39,322 nucleotides of DNA, taken from Gracilinema caldarium. GTDB taxonomy: Bacteria > Spirochaetota > Spirochaetia > Treponematales > Breznakiellaceae. Each line of letters opens with the position of its first letter. Positions within the stretch are counted from its first letter, which is position 1. The notes under the pieces were generated by a model. That model was not told the DNA's origin, made no database searches, and was given only the letters and a program-made list of their open reading frames with translations. This document shows positions 25,577 through 34,209 of the stretch, one piece after another. The DNA lies in assembly GCF_029265695.1 (NCBI RefSeq), contig NZ_JAJUHW010000028.1, positions 1-39,322 on the forward strand, read 5' to 3'. The position numbers were made by a program, and so were the translations under genes.

Positions 25577-26596
25577 ATGGCAAATAATATGGGGTCTTTG
25601 GATATTTTATCCACCAGGGCTGGTTTTAATACTGCAGTACGGCATATAAAAAAAACATTATCTATTATCGATTTAATTTCGGCAAATAAAAACTTAGCAG
25701 ACCTATTGGAAGAAGCGGAAGGAGAAGAACTCTCAAACGAACAGCGACCGGTAATTTTGCGGATGATTCTGGTCGATAAAATGGGATACAAGACCGCTTC
25801 GGCAAATCTTACTGCAGCTTTTGAAGACCTATCGTCCTTAGCAGACGAATTTTCTCGCTGGAAAGCGGTAGACCTAGTTGTAGCTTATTATCACCCTGAT
25901 ATGGGTGTTCAGATTGCTAATCCTAAACAAAAAGAAAGTCTTGTATCAATTGGACTGTTTAAAAAACATGAACTTTTAGTTGTCTTTGCAGGCAAGATGG
26001 GAAAACCAACTGATGAACTTTGTAAAAAAGCGGCTGACCTTGCGTTGTCCCTGTTCCAGGGACAGAAAGTGAAAATTCCCGAAGAGTTATACAAGGGAGA
26101 ATTTTCTGTAAAGTCTGCGAAGCCTGAGAAAAAAGCAGCTATCGTAAAAGAAAGCGGCAAATCGGTAACGAAAAAATCGGCAAAGCAGCCAGCAAAAGAA
26201 AAAGTGGCTGCAAAGGCTAAAAAGATACCTGCTGATGTTTCAAGTGCTTCAAGCCAAAAAGCGGGTATGCGAATGACTCCCATGTATTCAGTCGTTGTAC
26301 GGAATGAATTGTTTCATAACGGGAACGTAGAGGCATGGAAGCGAATTATAGAAAGTTACAAGACAAAATACCCTGGTTTGGAAGTCTATATTTATTATGA
26401 AGGCGAGCGGATTATCAATATAAACTCGCTATTCAAATGGGGAAAGGTAAAACACGGCAGCACCATCCAGTTTGCTGTGGCCGGCAAGGATATTAAGGAT
26501 GTGGCTAAATTGCAAAGATATTTAATGCAAGGTGCTAGTCCCCAGTTTGAAGCCTTCCTTAAAGGTCCTGTCAGTACTGTACTCAAGCTGTTCTAG
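25577..26596 (+). CDS. Tp0747-like protein with Lys-rich linker and HPr-like C-terminal domain
   Basis: A 339-residue cytoplasmic protein. Residues 1-165 are a helical domain I do not recognise (VRHIKKTLSIIDLISANKNL, SLADEFSRWKAVDLVVAYYH). Residues about 181-217 are a Lys/Ala-rich linker (SVTKKSAKQPAKEKVAAKAK). Residues about 236-318 look like a degenerate HPr phosphocarrier fold: MYSVVVRNELFHN as strand 1 and active loop, then ININSLFKWGKVKHGSTIQF, AVAGKDIKDVAKLQRYL as the typical helix 2-strand 4-helix 3 end. A histidine (H247) sits near the HPr His15 position, but the HARP context is lost. Start supported by AGGAGG. It directly precedes a PPDK-like gene (14-base gap). HPr assignment is by eye only. 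Confidence 0.8.
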   Translation: MANNMGSLDILSTRAGFNTAVRHIKKTLSIIDLISANKNLADLLEEAEGEELSNEQRPVILRMILVDKMGYKTASANLTAAFEDLSSLADEFSRWKAVDLVVAYYHPDMGVQIANPKQKESLVSIGLFKKHELLVVFAGKMGKPTDELCKKAADLALSLFQGQKVKIPEELYKGEFSVKSAKPEKKAAIVKESGKSVTKKSAKQPAKEKVAAKAKKIPADVSSASSQKAGMRMTPMYSVVVRNELFHNGNVEAWKRIIESYKTKYPGLEVYIYYEGERIININSLFKWGKVKHGSTIQFAVAGKDIKDVAKLQRYLMQGASPQFEAFLKGPVSTVLKLF

Positions 26597-26610
26597 TCCA
26601 GGAGGTTAAG

Positions 26611-29247
26611 ATGGATAACCGCATACATTTTTTTAGTTCCACGGATGTAATACCTAAGAAGGTGGACGGAGAATTGCTTGGAATCCGCGGAAGGCAGGCA
26701 AACGAATTTGCAGAGCTGGGGTTCCCGATACTCCCCGGGTTTATTATAAATACCCTCCTCGCATCGGAGTTGGAAACGGTCGATATAAAAAAGGATGTAA
26801 AAACCCTGCTCGAAAAATGTGCTTCCATTGTGGGAAAACGATTTGGTGATCCAGAAAATCCGATGCTTCTTAAAATCGTTGTATCCTCCAATCTGGCTGT
26901 TTCGAATTATCCTGCTTTGCATAATTTTGGCCTCGTTCGTTCAGTCATTCCCGGATTCGCAAAGTGGGTTGGGGATACCTTTGCGGCCCACGAAGTGCTG
27001 TTCATGGTTCGAGGAATCCTTAAAATTGAAGAACAGATAGCGGCTTTACAGGAAGATCAGGAAAAGCTGAAGCTTTACAAAGACCTGCTTGCTAAACTGA
27101 ATAAGGAAATTGACTCGGACCATCCTGAAAAGTCTGCTCTTGAGTACATGGATTTTTATGCCCCCTATGTACCTTCAGAATTTTTTGAATCCGCCGATGG
27201 ACAGTTAATGATTACCCTCAGGGAACTTTCCAAATTACTGGCCCTGGATAGCCAAAACGACAACGATACGGCCCTCATGGTTCAACCTATGGTGTATGGG
27301 AACTATGGGAAGGATTCTTGTTCTGGTGCGTTCTATAGCAGAAACATTGTAACGGGAGAAAAAAAGCTCCAGGGAGAGTTTTACAGGGAAAAATTTAATG
27401 AAATTGGAGCTACGGGACAGGAAATTGAAAAAATCGGTGCTGAACATCTTAAGCAGCTTCAGAATATTGCCTGGACCCTGGAAGATCGCTTTAAGGAAAT
27501 ACGACAGATCCGGTTCACCGTAGAAAAGGGAAAATTATGGCTTATAGAACAGCGCCCGGTGGATCAGAAATCGACCCAGGCGGATATTAAGCTGTTGTTG
27601 GATTTAGCGAAACGGAAAATCATTGACGAGGCGTATGCGGTTAAGGCGATTCAGCCGCCGCGGCTTAATGAAATACTTCACCCGATTATTGATTCCGCGG
27701 CAATTAAGGGGCTTCCAAAATGGAGCGGCGGTATTGCTGGTGCACCGGGAGCAGCTATCGGCCGTGTTTATTTTAATACGGACGCCCTTCTGGAAGCTCA
27801 TAAAACTGCTCTCCAGAAAAATGAGGACCACCGTTTTATTCTTGTCATGCCTGCAACCTTTGCAGACGATGTAAAGGCTATCGAAGTTGCAACAGGGGTT
27901 CTCTCCTGCGAAGGCGGCTATTCAGCCCATGCTTCTGTTGTTGCCCGTCAGTATGGAAAAGTTTCTGTCGTAATACCATCCATGAAAATTAGGGGTAAGA
28001 AAGCAACTATCGGGGATATTAGTTTTTCTGAAGGGGATTATATCACCCTTAATGTTCCCTACTACGGCGACCCAACGGTATATCTTGGACAGGCAAAGCT
28101 AATAGAACCCGACCCTACCGAGTCCGGGCTGTTAGAGTATATTGGGATGGCGAAGAAATTCATAAAGGGCTTCCATGTTCGGGCAAACGCAGACAGCCCA
28201 AGGGATGCGAATCTGGCGCTTTCCTTCGGCGCCGAAGGAATTGGCCTGTGCCGAACCGAACACATGTTTTTCCATAAGGATCGAATCAATGTATTCAGAG
28301 AAATGATCCTCTCTGATTCGATCGAAGAACGTGCGGCGGTGCTTGAGCGGCTCCGGCCCATGCAGCGGGACGATTTTTTCGGCATTTTCAAGGCTATGGC
28401 TGGCAAAGAGGTTACCATCCGGCTCCTTGATGCTCCGCTCCATGAGTTCCTGCCCCACAACGATGATGAACTTGCGGTTTTCATGGCCTATCTTGAAAAG
28501 ACCAGGGGCAAAAAACCAAACAAGGCGGAATTGCTTGCAAGGATAGAGTCTTTGGCCGAGTTCAACCCCATGCTAGGTCATCGGGGCTGCCGTATCGCAG
28601 TTTCATATCCAGAAATTTATGCGATGCAGGTAAAGGCTATTTTCGAGGCTGCTTTTAAGCTCCGAGAAGAAAAAATAGAAGTTTTCCCAGAAATCATGGT
28701 GCCGATCGTAATGAATGCCAATGAACTCAAGCTCATTGCATTTGGTAAAAAGATTGAGGGCAAAAATTACCATGGCATCGTGGATGTGGAGGAAGAAATT
28801 CGTACGGAGCTCCAGAAAAAACCGGTATCCTACCGCATCGGTACCATGATAGAGCTGCCTGCTGCCGCTCTCGGCGCCGGAGAAATTGCCAAATATGGCC
28901 AGTTCTTTAGCTTTGGTACCAATGACCTTACCCAGACTACTTTGGGGATTTCTCGGGATGACTTTACGTCCTTTATGCCCGACTATACGCTCTTTGATCT
29001 GCTGGAAGGAAATCCCTTTAGTACCTTGGATCCAAGGGTAAAGGAACTTATTGTCATGGCGGTGGAACGGGGCAGAATGACAAGGCCCGATCTGGTTTGC
29101 GGACTCTGCGGCGAACATGGGGCAAATCCTGCTAATGTTCGATTCTGTATGGATGCGGGCCTTAATTATGTGTCCTGTTCTTCCTATTCAGTACCTATCG
29201 CGCTCCTTGCGGTAGCTCAAGCCGAAATTGAGAAGCAGGCAAGTTAA
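26611..29247 (+). CDS. Pyruvate phosphate dikinase-like protein with degenerate ATP-grasp domain
   Basis: An 878-residue protein with PPDK architecture. The C-terminal PEP/pyruvate barrel is well conserved: GIGLCRTEHMFF (R548), VTIRLLDAPLHEFLP (R604), NPMLGHRGCRI, GTMIEL (E748), FGTNDLTQTT (N771/D772) and CGEHGANP (C833). The central phosphohistidine is H440 in GGYSAHASVVAR. The N-terminal nucleotide domain is not conserved: GGKGAN is GIRGRQ, the VRSGA...MPGMMDT block is VVSSNLAVSNYPALHN, and the usual D-x-E before the last strand is Q299/R301. ATP-driven phosphorylation is therefore doubtful; PEP-driven phosphorylation of H440 remains possible. T. pallidum Tp0746 occupies the same position and is annotated ppdK. 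An AGGAGG site precedes the ATG. Confidence 0.9.
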   Translation: MDNRIHFFSSTDVIPKKVDGELLGIRGRQANEFAELGFPILPGFIINTLLASELETVDIKKDVKTLLEKCASIVGKRFGDPENPMLLKIVVSSNLAVSNYPALHNFGLVRSVIPGFAKWVGDTFAAHEVLFMVRGILKIEEQIAALQEDQEKLKLYKDLLAKLNKEIDSDHPEKSALEYMDFYAPYVPSEFFESADGQLMITLRELSKLLALDSQNDNDTALMVQPMVYGNYGKDSCSGAFYSRNIVTGEKKLQGEFYREKFNEIGATGQEIEKIGAEHLKQLQNIAWTLEDRFKEIRQIRFTVEKGKLWLIEQRPVDQKSTQADIKLLLDLAKRKIIDEAYAVKAIQPPRLNEILHPIIDSAAIKGLPKWSGGIAGAPGAAIGRVYFNTDALLEAHKTALQKNEDHRFILVMPATFADDVKAIEVATGVLSCEGGYSAHASVVARQYGKVSVVIPSMKIRGKKATIGDISFSEGDYITLNVPYYGDPTVYLGQAKLIEPDPTESGLLEYIGMAKKFIKGFHVRANADSPRDANLALSFGAEGIGLCRTEHMFFHKDRINVFREMILSDSIEERAAVLERLRPMQRDDFFGIFKAMAGKEVTIRLLDAPLHEFLPHNDDELAVFMAYLEKTRGKKPNKAELLARIESLAEFNPMLGHRGCRIAVSYPEIYAMQVKAIFEAAFKLREEKIEVFPEIMVPIVMNANELKLIAFGKKIEGKNYHGIVDVEEEIRTELQKKPVSYRIGTMIELPAAALGAGEIAKYGQFFSFGTNDLTQTTLGISRDDFTSFMPDYTLFDLLEGNPFSTLDPRVKELIVMAVERGRMTRPDLVCGLCGEHGANPANVRFCMDAGLNYVSCSSYSVPIALLAVAQAEIEKQAS

Positions 29248-29280
29248 ACTTTGAGTTGACATTCGCGTTTTAGTGCAGAA

Positions 29281-29328
29281 AAAAAAAGGCCTTTTCAGTA
29301 GGTAAAACCTCTGAAAAGGCCTTTTTTT
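29281..29328. terminator. Bidirectional terminator between convergent operons
   Basis: An 18-pair perfect stem (29281-29298 with 29311-29328) has a 12-base loop that can itself pair AGGT/ACCT. Each strand ends in a run of seven T after the GGCC core. It lies 33 bases after the PPDK-like stop and 31 bases after the end of the minus-strand hypothetical gene, so it can stop transcription from both sides. Confidence 0.93.
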
Positions 29329-29359
29329 AGGTTAGCGGCTTTTGCTAAGTGAGCAAGGA

Positions 29360-29926
29360 TTACTCGTCTTTGAATTCCCCTGAGAAGTTCATGGTTTTTT
29401 TTACAATTTCGACAGTTTTAAGTGCAGCTTTCTTTGCATCCGCCATAGGCACTCCCGCTTCTTTGTTGTAGGTCTTTTCAAAGAAGATGGCTAACGTATC
29501 GTAAAGATCGGGGAGGCTGTAGAATGCGAGGGCAAAATTAATGCCCGTCGGCTTCAGAATGGTGAAAGAAGAAAATGAAATAATCGGCTTTTTTGCAATC
29601 ATGATTCTGGTTTGGTTTTTTGCCACAATCTGTTCAAGTTCGCTGAACCGCAGGGGTATCTGTTCGTTGGATGAACGCACATAGGGCTCAATCGCCTTAT
29701 GGGGATAATTGGGCGGTTCAATCAAAATATGCAGCTTTTTGCCGTTGGTTTGGAATGTAAGACCCTCATCGGTTAAATAAATGGACTTTACACCGGAATA
29801 TGACACAATCTCATACTTAGAATATGCTGATGTATTACTAAAAAATGAGGATATGATATATCCCTCGTCTTTTGGTAGCTTGTCCTGGGCGTAAGCCTCA
29901 AAGAGATCCATCGCTTTGCTTGGCAT
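29360..29926 (-). CDS. Hypothetical protein, last gene of the pta operon
   Basis: A 188-residue cytoplasmic protein with no recognised family and no signal peptide. The N-terminal half is beta-rich (YIISSFFSNTSAYSKYEIVS, VKSIYLTDEGLTFQTNGKKL). The C-terminal half is helical (LPDLYDTLAIFFEKTYNKEA) and acidic at the end. The frame also offers an ATG four codons upstream, but the second ATG at 29926 has GGAGGG about six bases before it while the first has no properly spaced site. It starts 20 bases after the TPR gene and is followed by the shared bidirectional terminator, making it the end of the pta-TPR transcript. Confidence 0.82.
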   Translation of the reverse strand: MPSKAMDLFEAYAQDKLPKDEGYIISSFFSNTSAYSKYEIVSYSGVKSIYLTDEGLTFQTNGKKLHILIEPPNYPHKAIEPYVRSSNEQIPLRFSELEQIVAKNQTRIMIAKKPIISFSSFTILKPTGINFALAFYSLPDLYDTLAIFFEKTYNKEAGVPMADAKKAALKTVEIVKKTMNFSGEFKDE

Positions 29927-29945
29927 TGTTCCCTCCATTTCCTAA

Positions 29946-31895
29946 TTATAGTTTTTTTTGGGAATTCGGCAACTTGTTTTTTTGCTTTTCCCTGTTTTTT
30001 GCTTCCATTTCATAACGATCTGCTAGTTCTGTAACCCTCTGTTTCCTATACACAAGGGCAAGTCTTTGGTATGGTCTGGGATCATCAGGTGCGCGGGATG
30101 CTGCTTCTCGATATGCGTCGAGGGCTTGTTCTATTCTTTTTGCCCGGTAAGACGCATCTCCAAAGGCGAGGGCAATATCTGCAGAATGTTTAAAATGCTT
30201 TATAGCCTTCTCAAGAATTGGATAGGTATATGTTTTAAGGTTGGACCGATCCATACAGCCCACGAGCTCAAGCAAGAGAGCCACATTTTGGGGGTCCTCC
30301 TTAAGCAAACCCTTAAGAAGCACCGCCGCATCCCGGTAACGGCGGTTTTTCCGGTATATGTATGCTAAAAGCCGTCTCAGGGTCTTGTTAGCCGAATCCC
30401 AGGTTAAGAGGGCTTCCAATTCTTGTTCAGCCAGCTCGTACCGTTCCTGTTTTACAAGAAAAAGGGCATATTCTCTGCGAATGCTCCGATTGTCGGGCCA
30501 GCGGTCAAGATAGTCTGTATAACGTTGTATTAAAGCATCGGCCGCTGCAGTTTGTCCTTCCTGCAGCAAGATTTCAAGGGATGCGATCGAACCTAGGTAT
30601 GCCCGTTCATGGTCCGGCTGGACCTGTATCGTTTTTTCATACCAAGATTCAGCCAGGTCGGGCATGCCGATGTGAAAATAGCGCTGGGCGAGGGCAAACA
30701 TAAGCTCAGGACTCGGCCCGGTGTTTCTGATGGCTTGCTGGAGCTGTGAAATCACTTCCTTATCGTTTTCTGAAGTATGGTCTAATACGAGCGCTTTGAA
30801 ACGTTGAATGATGGATGAATCGCCCTGCAGGCGCTGCAAAATTGCGAGTGTTTTTTGCAAGGTTGACCAATCTTCCCGTTCCCAAGCAAGCATGAGCTGG
30901 GCGTAGCGGAGTTCAGCCTGCTGCCCCGCTAATTCTATGGCTTTAGAAAGATGGTTTTGGGCTGTGTCCAGGTCTCCAAGATTCCGAAGCGCTTCGGCAT
31001 ACATGGCGTGGATCATAGGATCCGGTCCCCGTTTCTTGAGCCAAAGGCTGCACGTTCTGGCAGCTCTGCTCCAAGCTCCTTCGGCAAGAAAAGACCGAAT
31101 CATAAATCGTTCAATGAGTTCCGTATTCCAGCTAAGATCGGGAACATCGCTTCCCAGATCCCGTATCGTTTCGATTTCTTGCAGGGCTTCCTGATGCTGG
31201 TTTAAAATCATGAGAAGGCTTGCCCTGTACCAACGGATGCTTGCATCGTCCGGTGCAAGCCTGCACGCAGCTGTATAGTGGAATAGGGCTTCCTGCAGTT
31301 GACCCGCTTCGCGATAAACCCGGCCGAGTTCCAAATGGGGAAGGGTGGCTTCGAGCCCGTTGTTAAGGACAAACTGAAGCATCTGGGCGCCCAAATCGGT
31401 TTCTCCGATTCGGCAAAGTTTGATGCCCCGGACAAGCAGGGCATTCAAATAGGACCGATAAATCCGCTGATTGTCCGGAGCGAGTTCTACTGCTTTTTGG
31501 AGGCAATCGACCGCTTCTCGGGATCGCTTGCTTTTAAGGCAGGCTATACCGAGCATAGCTAATATTTGAGGCTCATCTGGCCGGAGCGCAAGGGCTTTTC
31601 GTAAAAGCGGCAGGGCATGCATGCTCATTCCGAGGGCGAGATAGGTCCTGCCGGCAAAAAAGTACCCCTGCGCAGCATGAGGGGCGAGACGAATATAATC
31701 GTTGAATATGGCCAGTGCCTGGGGATAGCGCCGCAGGGTATGGTAAGCTCTTCCTAAGAGAAGGAGTGCCTCTGGCTCTACAGTTTCCTGCCTGGCTATC
31801 AGATCTTCCAAAATCCGGGCAGCACTGGCATAATCCCGCTGCCGCCCGAACTCTAGAGCTTGCTCAAGATACTCTCGGTCTTTTTGTGTCTGCAC
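29946..31895 (-). CDS. Large tetratricopeptide-repeat protein, Tp0095-like
   Basis: A 649-residue protein made of tandem 34-residue TPR units over nearly its whole length. Examples are AYHTLRRYPQALAIFNDYIR, AYFFAGRTYLALGM-type repeats (here GYFFAGRTYLALGM), ELGRVYREAGQLQEALFHYT and LALVYRKQRVTELADRYEME. It ends in a basic, Lys/Asn-rich tail. No signal peptide or TM segment is seen, so it is probably a cytoplasmic scaffold. The start is GTG, six bases after the pta stop. The pta-then-TPR order matches the T. pallidum Tp0094-Tp0095 pair as I recall it. Partners are unknown. Confidence 0.88.
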   Translation of the reverse strand: MQTQKDREYLEQALEFGRQRDYASAARILEDLIARQETVEPEALLLLGRAYHTLRRYPQALAIFNDYIRLAPHAAQGYFFAGRTYLALGMSMHALPLLRKALALRPDEPQILAMLGIACLKSKRSREAVDCLQKAVELAPDNQRIYRSYLNALLVRGIKLCRIGETDLGAQMLQFVLNNGLEATLPHLELGRVYREAGQLQEALFHYTAACRLAPDDASIRWYRASLLMILNQHQEALQEIETIRDLGSDVPDLSWNTELIERFMIRSFLAEGAWSRAARTCSLWLKKRGPDPMIHAMYAEALRNLGDLDTAQNHLSKAIELAGQQAELRYAQLMLAWEREDWSTLQKTLAILQRLQGDSSIIQRFKALVLDHTSENDKEVISQLQQAIRNTGPSPELMFALAQRYFHIGMPDLAESWYEKTIQVQPDHERAYLGSIASLEILLQEGQTAAADALIQRYTDYLDRWPDNRSIRREYALFLVKQERYELAEQELEALLTWDSANKTLRRLLAYIYRKNRRYRDAAVLLKGLLKEDPQNVALLLELVGCMDRSNLKTYTYPILEKAIKHFKHSADIALAFGDASYRAKRIEQALDAYREAASRAPDDPRPYQRLALVYRKQRVTELADRYEMEAKNREKQKNKLPNSQKKL

Positions 31896-31901
31896 AGGCT
31901 C

Positions 31902-32900
31902 TTATTTAACCCTCGCCAGGGTAACCGCTGCGGTTACGACAATATCTTCGACAGAACAACCCCGGGACAGGTCGCTGATCGGCTTTGCAAAGCCCTGAAG
32001 GAAGGGACCGAAGGCTTCTGCCTTTCCAAGGCGCTGTACCAGCTTGTACCCGATGTTGCCAGCCCCCAGGTCGGGGAAAACGAGGGTGTTTACCTTGCCG
32101 CGGATCGGGCTGCCGGGGGCCTTTTTGTCGGTAACAGAAGGAACCAGGGCTGCATCGGCCTGCATTTCTCCATCAACCAGGAGCTGGGGATCCCGTTTTT
32201 TTACCAGTTCCAAAGCTTCCCTTAGCTTGAGAACATCCGGATGGTCGCCCCCGGAGCCCTTGGTGGAAAATGATAATAAAGCTACTGCGGGCTCTACCCC
32301 AAGAAATTCCCGGCAGGACTGGGCTGCAGAGAGTGCAATTTCCGCCAGCTGCTCAGCATTCGGGTCCGGCACGACCGCACAGTCGGAAAAAATGAGGGCC
32401 CCATCCACACCCCACGTTTTATCCGGGCTCTGCATGACAAAGCATGAAGAGGCGGTCTTGGAACCAGGCACCGTACCGATAATGGCAAGTCCCGCCCGGA
32501 GTACATCAGCGGTGGTACTTTCGGCGCCGGCTACCATGGCATCAGCATCGCCTAGATGGACCATCATGGCTCCCCAACGAAGCTGGGATACGATATCTGT
32601 TTTAGCCTGTTCCGGCGTCATCCCCTTATGTTTCCTCAGTTCATAATAGGTTTGAGCATACCGTTCGCGGTTCTCGGAAACGGAGGGATCCACAATAGCT
32701 ATACCCTGGAGCGAAACCCCTTCTTTTTCTGCCACGGCCTTTACTGCCTCGGCGGGGCCAACAAGGGTGACAGAAGATGCTAGCTTTTCATCAAGAATAA
32801 TACGGGCAGCCTTGACGGTCCGGTATTCAGTTCCTTCCGCCAATACAAGCCGTTTCTGCATTTTTTTTGCCTTCTCTTTCATCTCTTTGACAAAATCCAT
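31902..32900 (-). CDS. pta: Phosphate acetyltransferase
   Basis: Interconverts acetyl-CoA and acetyl phosphate, feeding acetate kinase for ATP in fermentative metabolism; cytoplasmic. The 332 residues match the short-form Pta of Gram-positives and spirochaetes. Landmarks are [62 protein letters not shown] [51 protein letters not shown] and [17 protein letters not shown]. The open frame extends 28 codons upstream, but AAGGAG seven bases before the ATG at 32900 and the usual MDFVKEM start fix the N-terminus. First gene of the minus-strand pta-TPR-hypothetical operon. Confidence 0.96.
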   Translation of the reverse strand: MDFVKEMKEKAKKMQKRLVLAEGTEYRTVKAARIILDEKLASSVTLVGPAEAVKAVAEKEGVSLQGIAIVDPSVSENRERYAQTYYELRKHKGMTPEQAKTDIVSQLRWGAMMVHLGDADAMVAGAESTTADVLRAGLAIIGTVPGSKTASSCFVMQSPDKTWGVDGALIFSDCAVVPDPNAEQLAEIALSAAQSCREFLGVEPAVALLSFSTKGSGGDHPDVLKLREALELVKKRDPQLLVDGEMQADAALVPSVTDKKAPGSPIRGKVNTLVFPDLGAGNIGYKLVQRLGKAEAFGPFLQGFAKPISDLSRGCSVEDIVVTAAVTLARVK

Positions 32901-32946
32901 GATGGACTCCTTGTGTAAGTTGAAAATTCGACCAAACAATAGAACT

Positions 32947-32975
32947 AGAATACTCTTCTTTTTGTGCTCCTGCAA
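32947..32975 (-). promoter_or_regulatory. Candidate pta promoter
   Basis: Minus-strand TTGCAG (32970-32975), a 17-base spacer and TATTCT (32947-32952) give a predicted start near 32940 and a 40-base leader. A small GC hairpin (CGCCC-GATT-GGGCG, complement of 32978-32991) abuts the -35 upstream and could be an operator. Confidence 0.5.
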
Positions 32976-33019
32976 GTCGCCCAATCGGGCGCTAAAGCGG
33001 GTCTAAATGAGAGCTCCCC

Positions 33020-33048
33020 TTGTGGAGGCTCCCAACTTTTTATATACT
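33020..33048 (+). promoter_or_regulatory. Candidate promoter of the tyrA-bactofilin-mtaB operon, possibly leaderless
   Basis: TTGTGG (33020-33025), a 17-base spacer and TATACT (33043-33048). The expected start, about seven bases on, coincides with the ATG at 33056. No Shine-Dalgarno sequence precedes that ATG. Confidence 0.5.
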
Positions 33049-33055
33049 CCTTTTT

Positions 33056-33808
33056 ATGACTGTTGGTGTATTCGGGCTCGGCCGCTTTGGTTCCTTTTGG
33101 TCTGGACTGTTATCAGAACGATTTTCTGTGCTGGCCTATGACCGGGATCCGGACATAAAGGCACCACAGGGTGTTCGCCGCGCGAATCTGGACGAGTTAG
33201 GCCAGTGCCCTATTGTGTTCCTTTGTGTAACTATCCGGGCCCTCCCCGAGGTACTTCAGGTGTTAGGCCCCTATTTGGCCAAGGACACCATTGTGGCTGA
33301 CACCTGTTCGGTCAAGGTACTGCCCGGCAATTGGATGCTCGAACACTTGCCCCCGCATACACCTATTTTGGCGACCCATCCCATGTTTGGTCCCGAATCC
33401 GCAAAGGATGGCCTGGAGGGGCTCGCCATTATGATGGATCCCCTGCGGCTGGATGAAAAGCGGACTCAATTTTGGGAAGATGTGTTTGCTGGCTTTGGAC
33501 TCTCGGTGGTACGCATGACCTGTGACCAGCATGACCGTGAGGCCGCATACAGCCAAGCCCTGACCCATTTTGTTGGCCGCTCTTTGTACAGGATTGGCCT
33601 TCCTGAGACGCCGATTGCGACCCGGTGGTATAAAAAACTGCACGGTGTAGCCCGGCAATGCGTTCGTGACAGCCACCTGCTTTTTGAAGATATGCAGACC
33701 CTGAATCCCTATGCTGCTGAAATGCGCCGCAAGGTGCTTCAGGGCTTTGCGGATACCCTGCAGGATCTGGGGGACCCTTTGGTGGTACAGCTGAGCGATA
33801 AGTGTTAA
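33056..33808 (+). CDS. Prephenate/arogenate dehydrogenase-like protein
   Basis: NAD(P)-dependent dehydrogenase of the TyrA family, probably oxidising prephenate or arogenate on the route to tyrosine. The 250 residues from this ATG start with the Rossmann motif VGVFGLGRFGSFW and an acidic strand-2 end (AYDRD). Family marks are FLCVTIRALPEVL, IVADTCSVKV and the diagnostic ATHPMFGPES block, then a helical dimerisation half with QALTHFVGRSLYRIGL. A TTG 12 codons upstream extends the frame, but it would add a TM-like string unlike the family. The chosen ATG lacks a ribosome-binding site and may be leaderless. The protein is slightly short and has no ACT or chorismate-mutase domain. Confidence 0.85.
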   Translation: MTVGVFGLGRFGSFWSGLLSERFSVLAYDRDPDIKAPQGVRRANLDELGQCPIVFLCVTIRALPEVLQVLGPYLAKDTIVADTCSVKVLPGNWMLEHLPPHTPILATHPMFGPESAKDGLEGLAIMMDPLRLDEKRTQFWEDVFAGFGLSVVRMTCDQHDREAAYSQALTHFVGRSLYRIGLPETPIATRWYKKLHGVARQCVRDSHLLFEDMQTLNPYAAEMRRKVLQGFADTLQDLGDPLVVQLSDKC

Positions 33809-33832
33809 AACCATTATTTCTGGAGGAACTGG

Positions 33833-34198
33833 ATGACCGATGTCCAAAACGACAAACTCGATGATGAAGATTTTGATACCATACTTTCCAAAGATATAGA
33901 ATTTACCGGCACCCTTGAGTGCGATAAACCCTATCTTATTCGGGGCAGAGTAACCGGAGAAATTCACGCCCTGGATTTACTCGTTGTAGATGAGGGTGCC
34001 GAAGTTCAGGCCAATATCACAGGTAAACGGGTTATTATCAGCGGTAGTGTGACCGGCAACGTGGATGCAATCGGCAGGGTAGAAATTACTGCCTCGGGAA
34101 AACTTGTCGGCAATGTAACTGCCCCTGAAGTATTTATGGAAACGGGCTGCTTTTTTAACGGTGCCTGTACTATGACTAAGGATAATGCAGCGGAATAA
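33833..34198 (+). CDS. Bactofilin
   Basis: Polymer-forming cytoskeletal protein (PF04519), 121 residues, cytoplasmic or membrane-associated. A charged N-terminal tail (MTDVQNDKLDDEDFDTILSK) precedes the beta-helical core with its regular short turns: IEFTGTLECDKPYLIRGRVT, GEIHALDLLVVDEGAEVQAN, ITGKRVIISGSVTGNV, VEITASGKLVGNV and APEVFMETGCFFNGACTM. Bactofilins help set helical or curved cell shape in several bacteria, including Leptospira among spirochaetes. A GGAGG site precedes the ATG. Together with cfpA it is the second filament-forming protein in the window. Confidence 0.93.
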   Translation: MTDVQNDKLDDEDFDTILSKDIEFTGTLECDKPYLIRGRVTGEIHALDLLVVDEGAEVQANITGKRVIISGSVTGNVDAIGRVEITASGKLVGNVTAPEVFMETGCFFNGACTMTKDNAAE

Positions 34199-34209
34199 CA
34201 CAGGGTACT

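Noticed and set aside
28603..29118. A 171-codon minus-strand frame opposite the PPDK-like gene
   Set aside because: Antisense to the highly conserved PEP-binding domain; no start context or family match.
32978..32991. Small GC hairpin between pta and the tyrA-like gene as a terminator
   Set aside because: The stem is only five pairs and no T-tract follows on either strand; the flanking genes are divergent, so no terminator is expected.
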